A DNA stretch of 64,000 bases from assembly GCA_031002005.1 (NCBI GenBank), contig CM061920.1, positions 118,162,095 through 118,226,094 of the forward strand, given 5' to 3'. Below are positions 44,225 to 56,700 of this stretch, piece by piece. How positions within the stretch are numbered: the first letter of the stretch is position 1; each line of letters opens with the position of its first letter. The translations under genes and the position numbers were made by a program. Source of the stretch: Vandiemenella viatica. Its lineage: Eukaryota > Arthropoda > Insecta > Orthoptera > Morabidae. The notes below the pieces were generated by a model that was not told the DNA's origin, did no database searches, and saw nothing but the letters and a program-made list of their open reading frames with translations.

Positions 44225-44345
44225 ATTTACGACCACGTTAAGTCTGTGGCTTTTGCGATAAAAATACAAGGCTCTTTTATATTTCTCTTTAAGACTTTTT
44301 GAACGCCACCAATATCTCCCACCATTGTAGAACAGCCTTTATAGT
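44225..44345 (-). pseudogene. hAT-type transposase remnant, downstream part
   Basis: Minus-strand frame reads 'KGCSTMVGDIGGVQKVLKRN', corresponding to the 'GYDGA..MSG...GVQ' motif of DUF4371/hAT-like transposases, then 'CIFIAKATDLTW', equivalent to the usual 'HC..H.LNL' block with its histidines lost. It continues the frame of the piece at 47590-47930; the palindromic element lies between. Inactive. Confidence 0.55.
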
Positions 44346-45489
44346 CCAGTAACGAGGTAGTTCTCACTTGCATCACATCACGTAGAAGATTTTTTTTTCT
44401 TATCTTGTATATATTGGTGGGAGTATGCAGAAACCAAGTTTTCGACCTCCAGCACCCTCGGCACAATTTTCTGTGGCCAAAAAACATCAAAATTTGGGTA
44501 CTTTTTCAGTTTTTCGTCTATAACTCCTTCCTGATAAGTCCTATCAAGAAATATTCTATTTTAAATTTGAAAGAGGACAAAATTTCCTACAACTTTCGTA
44601 TTACAAACTTTTTCCTAAACTCAAAATTAAGCGAGCTACAGTTCTTTGAAAATCAGCCAAATTTCACACTTTTCCTAAAAGTTGGGTTTTTACCTACTTT
44701 GCAGCTCAAAATGACCTGAAACCCCTGTATATATAACCAATATATATGTATTTCTGTATGACATAGTATATATATGTACTATACTTTGATTACTGATGGT
44801 CCATTCAATAATCATATAGCATTGTTGGCCGGGAGATCCCGAAGGACTGTTCGGCCGCCAGGTTACAGTGTTATGGATAGGCCGCGCAGTGCGCTTCTTG
44901 TGGCTATCTAACCTGACCAAGTACTAGTACCGCATATAGGGAACCTACAGCTTAAGGTGGAATCCAAACCACAGAATCGTTCTGGCTTACTTCATATTAC
45001 ACAGCAAGCTGTGGCAGAGGTAAAGGTCGGGTTAATGGCCTTTGAAAATCATTGCTGAGACCGGGATTTCGATCTCCAGTCAGACGCCTTGAGCTACCAG
45101 ATCGCTCTATTACTGAAGATGATAGAGCGAACAACAATGCATAATGTTATGACGCAAAGTTATAAAGTCATAATAATTTCGAAATAAGTTAAAAAAGTTG
45201 TCATAAATAAATTTCTTTTCCGTTTGAATTGTCCCGGCTTATCAATGAATTGTGTCTCTTTCATCCATTACATCAGGAACAGCTTCCTCGAGGTCGAAGA
45301 AATCTTCCTCTCCTCCATCTACTACATTCCAGGAACGCTTTCACGAGGCAGGCGAGAGCAATTTTTGCAAGCAGCTGAACAATGCAGTCCTGATTAGCGA
45401 CAGCTGGATGGAGGAGAACAAGGTTTCTGGAAGGAATATGATACAACCTTCGAAGTAAACTCAAGTGCATCGTCTTTTATTATTGTTTT

Positions 45490-45690
45490 TTTATGACTTT
45501 ACGCCTCGTCGACGTCGAGTTCATTAGTGACACGATGGGACTGGGAACAAGGAACGTGAAGGATTTCGGCCATGGCCTTTTGAAGGAAGCATCCCGGCAT
45601 TCGGCTGGAGTGATTTGAGGAACCATGGAAAACCCAAATCTGGATGCTTGGACGGGAATTCGAACCGACGTCCTCCTGAATGCATTTATT
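45490..45690 (-). mobile_element. SINE-P copy 7
   Basis: Minus-strand copy with partial head (B-box-like 'cggttcgaattcccgtc' near 45655), central domain with stem GATTTGAGG (45612-45620) and CCCAAATC (45633-45640), and the 3' part 'actcgacgtcgacgaggc'. Lies inside the palindromic element's centre. Confidence 0.75.
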
Positions 45691-45839
45691 ATTGTAACTG
45701 TAATAAGACTGGACGAGCCTTTCCCTCATCCTCACGGCAATGGGTACGTTTCTCGACCCAACCAACCTTTACTTGGTGGTTCGTGCATATTGAGTGAAAC
45801 GTTGCCGCATCTGATTTTGGTGGCAACCGTGCTAGTCTG

Positions 45840-46690
45840 AATGCATTTTTTGGGCAGATTTCTTAATCATTTCATATCTGAGCCTTCCAATGTTCCACAA
45901 GCAATTTTTCCGTACCGTTCCAAGATGATCTGTTCCCCTGCGTGTTCTCCAAATGTTCTCTGGAGGCTAGAGTTCTGAGAAGTTAGCATGCATGTTACTT
46001 TCAGATATGGTTGGTATTGAATCATGCAGTAGAAGTTTTCTTTCCCATAGCCGAAATATGCTGATATTGTATCACATCCAGCAAATGCATGGATGAAGAG
46101 GATGTGTGTGGGTTCAAACTCGTGGTACCAAAGCCCATTAGCAAAATGAGAAAGTCAATATACTCACTTAGAATCATCACACTGTCGAATTTTGCTGCTT
46201 GGGAAATTGCTGCGTCTACGATCAATCCAGCAGCATCTTGTTTTGCCTGTTGATCTTGGATGCCTCCTTTTTTAGTTTTTGCATTAGTATCAACATTACA
46301 CAGTTCTTGCTGCTCTCATTTGCTGCGTCACTGTAGCACTTGTTTCCTCACTGAAAATGAAGCCTGCTGAAGTATCTGATGTTTTCAAACTACAAATCAT
46401 TTCAGATGACTTTATTCCTCTCTACGGAGCATAACTTCGGTATCCGTCAAATATAACTGTGATGTTGGATCTATAGTTCGTTGTCAAATAGGCTTCATAT
46501 TTTCCACAGAAGCAGCCAAGGTATTTAATACTATGCCACATAACCTTATGCAGGAGGAATCATCTGTGCATAGCAAAAAATTTTGTGTTGGATGTTGTAT
46601 CTTGAAGAGATTTAAATGCTTCATATAGCGACAATTTTTTTCCATTGCTGTACGGAACAAATTCAAATGGAACACATTGTTTCAATCCAT
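45840..46690 (-). pseudogene. Decayed ORF resembling a PIN/FEN-like repeat protein
   Basis: On the minus strand, in several frames, the order 'RFLLHKVMWHSIKYLGC', 'NITVIFDGY', 'QDAAGLIVDAAISQAAKFDS', 'VMILSEYIDFLILLMGFG' and 'EHAGEQIILERYGK' is seen. It matches a repetitive protein type I remember from insect genomes, with 'VVFDGY' and 'D.D.LIV..A......V.VV.ED.D.LVLL' motifs. The acidic residues of the second motif are partly lost ('SEYIDFLIL'). It could be the original cargo of the palindromic element. Function not known; assignment from memory of motifs. Confidence 0.45.
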
Positions 46691-47589
46691 TAAAACGGAA
46701 AAGAAATGTATTTATGACTAATTTTTGACTTATTATGACTTAATTTTGACTGCATAAATAAACTTTGTGCCATAACATTATGTTTTCAGTTTTGCAAATC
46801 CGTTTTTCCAACTGGTACAAATACCATCAGGTAATAGAACGAAATGGTAGCTCAGTGCTTAAGGTATCTGACTGAAGATCGAAATCCCGTTCTCAGCAGT
46901 AATTTTCAAAGGCCATTAACCCGAGCTTTACCTCTGCCACAGCTTGCTGTGTAATATGGAGTAAGCCAGAACGATTCTGTGGTTTGGATTCCACCTTAAG
47001 CTGTAGGTTCCCTATATGCGGTACTAGTACTTGGTCAGGTTAGATAGCCACAAGAAGCGCACTGCGCGGCCTATCCATAACACTGTAACCTGGCGGCCGA
47101 ACAATCCTTCGGGATCTCCCGGCCAACAATGCTATATAATTATTGAATGGACCATCAGTAATCAAAGTATAGTACACATATATACTATGTCACACAGAAA
47201 AACATATATCGGTTATATATACAGGGGTTTCAGGTCATTTTGAGCTGCAAAGTAGGTAAAAACCCAACTTTTAGGAAAAGTGTGAAATTTGGCTGATTTT
47301 CAAAGAACTGTAGCTCGCTTAATTTTGAGTTTAGGAAAAAGTTTGTAATACGAAAGTTGTAGGAAATTTTGTCCTCTTTCAAATTTAAAATAGAATATTT
47401 CTTGATAGGACTTATCAGGAAGGAGTTATAGACGAAAAACTGAAAAAGTACCCAAATTTTGATGTTTTTTGGCCACAGAAAATTGTGCCGAGGGTGCTGG
47501 AGGTCGAAAACTTGGTTTCTGCATACTCCCACCAATATATACAAGATAAGAAAAAAAAATCTTCTATGTGATGTTTGTGAGACCCCCTT

Positions 47590-47930
47590 TTTACGACCCC
47601 GTTACTGGACTATTATATCCTTGGCCAACACGCCTGTCAGGCTCTTGTCATTCGTTTTCTTAAAACATGTCAATTTATGATGCTATAATTTGGCAACCAT
47701 CGGCGTCAATTGTACGAATCCGAGACATTTTTTGCGGATTGTATGTTTATCTTCGTCATAAAAACTAATTCTTATGGGAAACTGTTCTTTCCCAGCTACG
47801 TCACACGACTGATCTGCCATTACACTATAAACATAAGCCTTCTTTGCAGGGTGAATAATTTCACTTTTAATGACCAAGCCGCAAAGGCAGTGATTCCATT
47901 TTGAATCTGTGGGGAAGTACACATGGCAAT
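47590..47930 (-). pseudogene. hAT-type (DUF4371-like) transposase remnant, upstream part
   Basis: The minus-strand frame contains 'YSVMADQSCDVAGKEQFPIR' and 'YDEDKHTIRKKCLGFV', matching the catalytic-core start of DUF4371/hAT-like transposases ('ADE..D.S..EQ......Y.....I.E.FLGF'); the acidic residue of 'ADE' is Q here. It ends near 47600 after 'SLTGVLAKDI', where the palindromic element begins. The N-terminal zinc finger is not visible. Confidence 0.65.
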
Positions 47931-49369
47931 TTTCGTAACTTTTTCAATATATTGTTTCAAAACTATAACAAGTCTTCAAGAACATCTTGATGTTTCTCTT
48001 TATGTCTTAAAGGCAAGGCAGAAAATAAAGATATTATAGATGATGTTTTGTCTTCTACTTGCTTCTGGTCATCCATATTCATCATTAAGAAGTTCTTACC
48101 ATCGTTAATTACAGATTGATGATAATGTGTTGAAACAAGTTTTTTTTTCAGTATTCATAGATATTTTTTCGAGTCGCAAATGAACCCAAAATGCTGGTTA
48201 CAACTTTTGGCGGAATTAGTACACAGTATAAACACAGTGAGCCTTTTAGGTGTTTCTAATATACTAGTAAGTCTGCAAGCAACAATGATTAAATTATTTT
48301 TTCAAATTAGCGGTTTTAGTATCTTCAGCAAAGTTATAATTTTCACGAAGGTACCCAGCAGTGTTTCAGTATCTCTCTCCAACACCAGTGTGTTCATAAG
48401 AATGAAATTAATATGGTGGAGAGCCTGTGTGCTGTAACACGGTGTGTACCAGTATAGATACGGCCACAGAATGAGTGAAACAACTAGACTGTTGGACCAA
48501 CCCAGCTCTTAATAATGGCGAATCCGAGCAAATACGACGATTACACTGTAAATTCAAATGTAATAAATATTTCATCACACATTAGTTCTAACACTGTCAA
48601 CTTTTTTACAATCACTGCTTGGTGATAAAAATAATTGATAATACAAAATGAATACGGCAAACTTTAGATACTAGATAAAAGTCGAACTTTTTGTAGGTAC
48701 TGTACGTAACACTTAAAAGCCGTCGTTAACCTTACTGTTGACACAAATTATTTACTTTTAATAAATTTCCTTATATCCATTGTTACAAAAAATGAGTGAT
48801 TTCGAAATGTCACTATAAAACAAGAGCTGCCCGCCTCTTCGCGCGCTGTCTGTTCCCCGCAGATAAGCAGTACCAAGCAGGTTTAAATCGCGCAAGCCGA
48901 ATTAATTTTTGAATAATTTTAAATATAATGTTGCTTAACTTTGTTTACTCTTCGGTTCGGGTGCACTCCTACCAAGCGCATCCTGCCCTAAAAAAAGGGG
49001 GGGGGGCATCTGGATTCGAACCTGATAACGTCACTTCCATTTTATACCGCATAGGTGGTAAGCTTTTTAATAGTCTAATAATGTTGCTTCCTCGGCAGAT
49101 GAATTAAATTTTCATAAAAAAAGTATTGGATTGTTGAAAAACTTTTGTTGTGTTACGGTCATGGCAAAAAGTCAATTGTAAATTATCAGATACTTCATTG
49201 AAAACGTGTTTATGAACCTTGCTTTTGTGTGGTGTTTGCCTTTTTATGCTATCGACTTAGTCACTGATCCCGAACTTTTTCGTATCTGTAACTGTGAGTG
49301 AGCGGTGTTGCTCGTGCCTCACGTTTTTTTTTTTTTTTTTTTTCTTCAATAGAAAATATTTAGTTATTT
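47931..49369. other. No recognisable gene
   Basis: AT-rich; T-tract at 49324-49344. A B-box-like 'aggttcgaatccag' on the minus strand near 49020 might mark a SINE head, not supported further. Confidence 0.3.
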
Positions 49370-50090
49370 TCATCCCGGGTTCATAAGGAACGAAATAAAA
49401 AAAGAATTACGCATTTCAATCGTTCGAATCATGAGGTATGGTCTTGAGTTCTTGCCAAAACACAATAGAAAAAAGCACTTTGTTTTCCCGAATTTTCCAG
49501 TTTTCCTGGCAACTTTTCTTTCTCTAAAAACCTTCTTAACAATTTTTAAAAACAACAAAATTGGTTCATAGAAAAAAAGCACAATCAGTGTTTCGACTAA
49601 TATTTCAATTTTCCGGTCAACGTTTCTCATTTGTCTTTCTCTAAAAACCGCATTTGAACTATGCTGAACATTTTAAAACTTACCACAATCGGTCCACAGA
49701 AAAAAATATTTTCAGTTTTTGCTATATTTTCCAATCTTCCAGGCAACTTTTCAATTTTTTCTTTCTCTAAAACATTTATTCGGACCATTACGAACATTTT
49801 TTTAAAAAAATAACAAAATCTGTCCCTTGAGAAAAGTGTTTTTTCGCGAATTTTTCAGCTTTTCCCAAATTTTCCAAATTTTTTTTCTCGAAAAACCATA
49901 TTCAGACCATTACGAACAATTAAAAAAAAATGGCCAAATTGGTTCATAGAAAAGTATAGGACTACTTTTAGTTTTTCTAGATTTTTCCAATTTTGCAGGC
50001 AACTTTTCCAAATTTTCTTATTTAAAAATCTTATTGGTCCTATTATGAACATGTTTAAAAAATAATTGCCAAATCAGCCCAGCCGCTCTC
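49370..50090. repeat. Degenerate tandem repeat, period ~120-140 bp
   Basis: About five diverged units share the order 'tttctctaaaaacc', 'ggaccattacgaacat', 'aacaaaattggttcatag', 'ttttccaattttcc' and 'ggcaacttttc'. Anchor 'gaacat'-type sites fall near 49525, 49663, 49790, 49910 and 50047. Very AT-rich, no coding sense. Confidence 0.6.
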
Positions 50091-51800
50091 AAGAAATGCA
50101 GTTACCAACGAACAGCATTTCATTTTTATTTTTATAGATTCTGACAGTTGTTCATGGCCTCTAGGAAGCAGTGTACAATGTACTGATAGACTTCGCAGGC
50201 AATTAGAGGATATAGCAAACATTCAGGAACACTATAAAAATCTAGGTACATTAAAAGTAAAGTAACAGGAAATGTAGTTATTGAACATATAGAAAAAAAA
50301 TGTTGTAAAAGCACTAAAATAGCCAAAAATTAAAAAAAACAAAGGGCATGAATGTGTTAACAGAGAATTAGTTAAACATAGAAATATTTATAAATATGTG
50401 ATGGAAATCCAAATGCTTACGGGTTCACTTAAAACATGTTACCTATTTTCAAGTAAAGAAACACACTAACTGAAAGTTATAGAGGTATAATCTTAATGCA
50501 CCATGTAAGTGTGCTGTAAAATTATTTTGAAATGTATATCTGAAATAGCAGGCACCGTCTTTGTAGAATAACAAACGTGATTCAGAAGAGGAAGAAAAAT
50601 TACTGATATTGTATTTATACTAATAAATCTCTAATCTTGGTCATTGTGCAGCCATTTCCGTCACACTGTGACGTCATGCAGTTCGCCTTCGTTGCCGAAC
50701 TGACAGACACTCGAGGTTATGCCCATTATTTAATATCAGCGCTATAGTTAAGCATCCGCAAAGAAATAACGCTGACAGTAAAGTGGATATTTCCTTTAAA
50801 TTAACATATTATTAGTTGCGTTTTTTTATTTATATTCGTTCGATGTAGATGTTTTGGTTAAATTCTTTGCCCTTAGATAAATAATATAAAAGCTTTAATT
50901 TTTTATCAGCAATGCTAGCGAAAATTTTGATTAGATTATTATCTAGCCTGAGTCAGAATTACATCTAGCATTCGACGTTACAACAAAGGGCACGGGTAAT
51001 CTAAATTAAAAAAAAAAAAATGCTTTCATGAATGAAAGTAGTTCACATTGCTTGCGATCTAATATTACGTGGCATAGCTTTAAGTTGTTAAGATTTATTT
51101 TTAATATTCATTGCTTTCACTGACGCCATAGTATTGGGGGTCTTTATTCAGCCGCATATAACTGTCACCCGTTCGAACTTTGTAATATCGTCTGAATCAC
51201 GGATAATAAAAAAGAAAGCAATGAAGAACCCGTGGAGATTTTGGGTTGGGACGCATGGTGAGTGATGGCATTAATATGCGATACATGGAATGTATAAATC
51301 CTCGTGTGATCAAAACTTTGCATTTCTAACTACAATATAAGTGGAGTTTGTGGTTAGGTTCTGGACCATGATGTCAGCTACAAAGTTTTGCTACAGAGCA
51401 AGGCACGAAGAATTGCATTGAGCTATTTTCTAGCAATTCTATTTAGTTAAGCAACTGCAGAGAAATTATTTGCGAGAACACTCCTTTCAACCCGTCATTT
51501 TTAACGAATTTTGAGGCTAGTCTATATCTATACTATTATAAATCTGTAAGCAAACTGCGTGTCTCTCTTTATTTGAACGGGAGCCCCGCAAAATCTACCG
51601 CAGCATTTTGGACGGAATTTTCAAATTTTTAGAGCTAATGTTTCGAATCAAAATCTGCGGAAATGACTTATATGTACAATGGGAAGAGGCAAGCAATTAA
51701 AAACCTTCATATGTGGGAAATTGTGGGTCACGGATCATAATACACTTTCAGACGCTCACTCCTTTCGCAAAAATCTGCCAAAACTTTGGATTCTTTTTAC
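50091..51800. other. No recognisable gene
   Basis: AT-rich. A TGACGTCA site lies at 50669-50676. Phrases near 50620 and 51535 ('tactattataaatctgtaag') recall starts of dispersed insect repeats, without definable ends. Confidence 0.3.
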
Positions 51801-52255
51801 TTTGTTCGTTCATAGCAGTCTCATAAAATCCTTTCCTGAATATTTGTAATTACTACAGAGTGAGAAAATCGCAAAGCCATCATCGTTCCATCTTCAGTCT
51901 TATCCCGAAAATTTTTAAACAACAAAAAATTAAGATGTTCGTCATATGTTAAGTTTGATAATCTTTTCAGTAGTGTCTATAAGATTTGTTACTTTTACAT
52001 TCGACAACTGGTTTTGTTTTTGCAACTCTGAATTACATCAATTTTTGATAGTCAACATCATGATTTCCTATTTTGTTAATTTTTTCATAAACATTTTTAA
52101 TTGTATAGCACTCAACGCACTGAATTATATTGTTCTCTTCCGTTTATAAAATACAATAGGATTTATATGATTTTGATTGTTAGACATAATTAAAAATGAG
52201 TGATAAGGAATGCGTGAATTACACTATCTTTGGTAGTGTCCATTTACCTTATTTA
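51801..52255. repeat. Long direct repeat, copy 2
   Basis: Partner of 41137-41598, same strand, with small differences ('ttaaacaac' for 'ttaagcaac', 'acatttttaattg' for 'acaatttttaattg'). The conserved 67-codon frame is at 51946-52149. Confidence 0.8.
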
Positions 52256-52599
52256 TGAAAGGCTGAGCAACTGCTAAATGCTATCAGCACAGCAAAAATA
52301 ACAAAAATTATCGGTACAGGGATCATTTCAACATAAACAGTCGTAGAAATCATAGTTAGGTTGAAATACGACCTGGAACAAGTGAAAAAAAAAAAAAAAA
52401 AAAAAAAAAAACGAAATTTTGGCTATGCGGCGTCCAACTCGCAAATGACGTATTTGTTTACAATGGAAGCAATCGATTATCTTTGGTTGCACGTTGCTAT
52501 GTAAGATGGCGGGCATCACCGTACAACAACTCGTATTAATATTGCCTGTTTGTCAATTTTGTGCGACTTTTTACAACGGAGTAGATTAAATTACAAAGG

Positions 52600-53060
52600 T
52601 AGTAGCGTATAAAACACTAGTGCGTCCGCATCTGGATTACTGTTGTGGAGTTTGGGATCCGTATCGCAAGGGTCTGATTGACTCAGTGGAGAGGGTACAG
52701 AGGAGAGCCGCTCTATTCGTGATTGGTTGTTACAGCCCTTATTAAAGCGTCACAAAATTGATAGATTGGGCTGGGATAGTTTTGAAGTCAGACGACGTCA
52801 TTTACGTTTAAATTTATTGGAGAATATGCGAAATTCTATGACCTACGAGTGCAGTGAGATACTTCTTCTACCAACCTATTTGGGTTGCAATGACCGGAGG
52901 GATAAGATTCGTGAAATAAGATGTCATACTGATGCTTTTATGTATTCTTTCTTTCCTCGTGCTATTCGGGATTGGAATGCGCAGAATTAAGATTGGTGCT
53001 TAGCACCCTCTACCACCCACAATGTTTGTGAATTGCAGAGTATGGATGTAGATGTAGAGC
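52600..53060 (+). mobile_element. LINE-B-related 3' end (subfamily with gatgta tail)
   Basis: 5'-truncated. Encodes the RT C-terminus: 'TLVRPHLDYCCGVWDP', 'ERVQRRAALFVI', then in the next frame 'LGWDSFEVRRRHLRLNLLE' and 'YSFFPRAIRDWNAQN'. One frameshift lies near 52725. The UTR is short, without the SINE-P domain, and ends in 'gtatggatgtagatgtag'. The matching minus-strand copy is at 62797-63640. Confidence 0.75.
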
Positions 53061-53743
53061 TGAACAGGCATGGAAACATTACAACAAAGGATTAAATCAA
53101 CGTTTTAAGAGACTGTCACTGATTTTTCAACGTTGGCGGCATCTAACAGCTGTGCGTCGCTGTCATATTTCGGTATTTTTAATTAAATTACTGGCAATTT
53201 TTCCGCAATGTATGATCGCAAAACGTGAAGAGGACATGTTGACGAAGCGACTGATGTAAATTTCAACAGGTTAGTACCAGTTTCTGGAAGGTAAGTCGTG
53301 CAGCACCCCACTTTTTCTTAAAAGGTATGACCTTAGGGAAGGTACGTGGTAAATTTCAAACGAATAGCACAATTTTTTCGTACCTCGTTCTTATTTTACC
53401 GTAGCCAATATCATCACCCAACGAACGTGCGCAACAGTTTTCAGACCAAAAAGACAATTCCTTGATGAGTCCCAGTGATTATGCAACAACGTAAATTTGA
53501 TCAAAAATCTTCAACAAAAAAGAAAGTTATAAAACCAATAATCTTTAACGTGATTCAGGCCGATATTCCAACGTTTGAATAGCCGACATAGTTACATATT
53601 GCGGAAATAATAGACTCAGTGAAAGCAAAGAAGATTAAAATAAATCTGATACACTTATATCGTGCCACGTAATATTTATTTTAATTGTAGTGTAGGCTGC
53701 ACAGTTCGCGACCAGTGTTCAACTATTTCCGTTCAAACGATTC
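53061..53743. other. No gene; contains dispersed repeat copy 2 (53308-53400)
   Basis: Segment 53308-53400 repeats 24159-24245 in direct orientation. The rest is AT-rich and non-coding. 'aataacaaca' at 53744-53753 is the target duplication of LINE-C. Confidence 0.5.
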
Positions 53744-53753
53744 AATAACAACA

Positions 53754-56700
53754 CACAAAAATCACGTTCAACTCATACACCCTCTACAGAAATGATAGAG
53801 CAGACGGAAAAGGAGGAGTGGCCATATTGGTACACAATAACGTGCCTCACGACCCAGTTCAACTCAACACGGAGAATTTACCTTTCCAAGCAGTGGCGGT
53901 AAGGATCCGAGCCAACCAATTACCATTCACTATAGTGTCTATTTACTGTAGCCCTAGCTCAGTAATCAGACCGAACGATTGGTCAAAACTGAATGGACAA
54001 ATAAACCCATCATTAATTCTGGCCGGAGACTTCGACGCACACAACAAGAGTTGGGGGTGCCACTACAACGACCCACGTGGTACGATAATTAGTGATATGG
54101 CAGAAGATTACAACTTGATAATTGTAAACGACGGTAACCCTACTATGCTCCAAAAACCAGGTAAACTTCCGTCGGCTGTGGACTTAACTTTATGTTCACC
54201 TAACTTGGCCTCTATTTCTAACTGGGAAGTCCAGAGAGACCCAATGGGATCCGACCATCTCCCTATTTTGTTAACAATAGGCTGCCCGTACACGAAGGAT
54301 ATCGCAAGCCACCCAACTATCCAATGGAATACAAATAGTGCAGACTGGCCCCATTATAGGAGACTAATGGAGGAAAAAATAAGCCAAACCAGCGAATATT
54401 CCACGGGCGCTGAAACTTACAGAAATCTGGAAAATATAATTTCAGAAGCAGCTGAAAAAGCAATTCGACGAAAAAAATTTAACACCAGGAAAAACCGTCC
54501 GCCATTATGGTGGAATCCATTATGCTCCAAAGCAGTGGCCCAAAGACGTCTCGCACTATCTGCATACAGAAAGAATTCTGATCTGCACCACTACATAGCA
54601 TTCCTACAGACCAATGCCAGGACCAAAAAGATTTTAAAAAACCAAAAACGCCTAAATTGGATGAGATACTGCGAAACTATGGGGAAGAACTCAAACGTTT
54701 CCTCTATCTGGGCCACAGTGAGAAGCCTCAAGGATAACAAATTCAACAAGGGCGCCCCTACTATCAACACATCGATTTTGGAAGAGATTATGGACAGAAT
54801 CGCCCCTGCTACAGTACCTAGGGAGGAACCAAACTTCAAATTAACCCCTCACGAGCCTTCCGACCACTTTCTGTGCAGGCCGTTCGACATTAAAGAATTA
54901 CACCAAGTCCTCAAGCGATCATCTGACACCTCCCCTGGGATAGATGGTATTCACTACTCGATGATATCAAACATGCCCCAAACTGGCCTGCAGCTACTTC
55001 TAAATTCTTTCAACCGGATTTGGATGAAGGAACCAATTCCATTAGAATGGAGAACGCAAGTCATAATTCCCGTGCTAAAACAGAACAAAGACCCCCTGGC
55101 AGCGACTTCCTATAGACCTATATCACTTATGTCCTGCGTAGGAAAAACGCTAGAGCGACTAGTAAAAAATAGATTAGAATGGTGGGTGGAAGCGAAGAAC
55201 TTGATACCTAACTCCCAAACCGGATTCAGAAAAGGGAAAAACACAACAGACAACCTCGCTATATTGACCTCAGACATCAACCTCACATTTCTTAATAAAC
55301 AATACCTCGGAGCGATCTTCCTAGACATACAATCCGCATACGATAAAGTTAACATATCCATCCTCATGCATAAACTGCAAATGCTAGGAATCCCGAAGAA
55401 ATTTGTGGCAGGACTTTTCTCCCTCCTATCGGAGAGAATAATATTCGTCAGTTCGAAGAAGAACAAGATAGGTCCGCGTATAGTCTTCCTAGGGCTGCCT
55501 CAGGGAGCTATATTAAGCCCGCTTCTATACTTGATATACTCAATGGACATTAATTCTCATCTTCCGACTAGAATCATCTCTTTACAATTCGCAGACGATG
55601 TGGTGATCTACGCCATCGGCGATACTCAGGATGAAGTCCTCATTCTTTTGAGCGAAGCTATGACAGCCCTTTCCATTTGGCTACATAACAACGGACTAGA
55701 CCTATCCAACGCAAAGTCATCAGTGGTTTACTTCTCCAAAAGGAAAATCCTCTACAACTCCAGCAACCTACAGTTAGGGCCATATAATCTAACTCTGAAA
55801 AGACAAGGCCGATTCCTCGGGATGATACTGGACCATCGCCTCAACTGGGCCCAACACATAGATCAACTGATAACAAAAGCCATCTCCCGCCTCAACATAA
55901 TAAAAATGGTATCTGGCGTCTGGTGGGGCGCTCACCCTCAAAGCCTACTCCTGATATATCGATCTCTGATCAGACCGCTAATCGACTACGGCAGCATGTT
56001 TTATCAAAACGCTAGGAAAGATGCCCTGAACAAACTAGATAGACTACAATCACGCTGCCTTAGAGCCTGCTTAGGAGCCGTTCGGTCCACTCCCACAAAC
56101 GCATTACTAGTAGAATCAGGGGAACCTCCGCTCCACATTCGACGAGCATACCTAACTGAAAAATTTTTAATGGAAAGATTATCACTCAATAACCACCCCA
56201 TTCATGAACGTCTCGAGAGGTTATCAACCATAGCAAATAGAGCCAAAAGTCGAGCTCGTCTTCCCCTGTTAAACGCCTATAAATTCTGGCTAAAATACAA
56301 AGACAAACTATCCTCGTATAATATGCTCCCAATCTTTCAAGAACCTTTCGAGCTTCGTCTAGAAAGAACCCACACAATCCTCTGGGAGGAAGCCAAATCC
56401 GGAAATTTGATCCACAAGATATCCAGATTCCTATCAAAACCAGACAACAGCACTCTTAAAATATTCACAGACGGATCGAAAACCACTGGAAATAATAGAG
56501 TAGGAGCGGCATATTTCTGTCCCAACACAGGTAAATCGACTCAATTTTCGCTACCCGAAGAGGCATCCATCTATACAGCTGAAGCAAAAGCCCTGCTGGA
56601 AGCCATCAGATATAGCCAAAGTACCAACATGGACAAAGTCGTCATCCTGACGGACTCCCTCAGTGTACTAAAGAGCTTACAAAATACTACGTGGAATAGC

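Larger units (their letters stand above)
44330..47610. mobile_element. Palindromic element with ~0.9-kb inverted arms
   Basis: Left arm about 44330-45233 and right arm about 46690-47610 are inverted copies; a stretch of 104 codons (44405-44719 plus strand, 47230-47544 minus strand) translates identically in both. The outer ends share 'tagtccagtaacg'. Each arm includes a tRNA-like segment ('tggtagctca', 'gatcgaaatccc') at 45065-45110 and 46850-46900. The 1.45-kb centre holds a decayed ORF and a SINE-P copy. The element interrupts a hAT-type transposase. Long-TIR or foldback transposon is the likeliest description; no transposase is recognised. Confidence 0.7.

Noticed and set aside
45252..45458. 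Ser-rich open frame in the palindrome centre
   Set aside because: Low-complexity, no homology and overlapping frames on the other strand.
48990..49065. B-box-like 'aggttcgaatccag' on the minus strand
   Set aside because: No convincing A box or stems; could be an old SINE head but not supportable.
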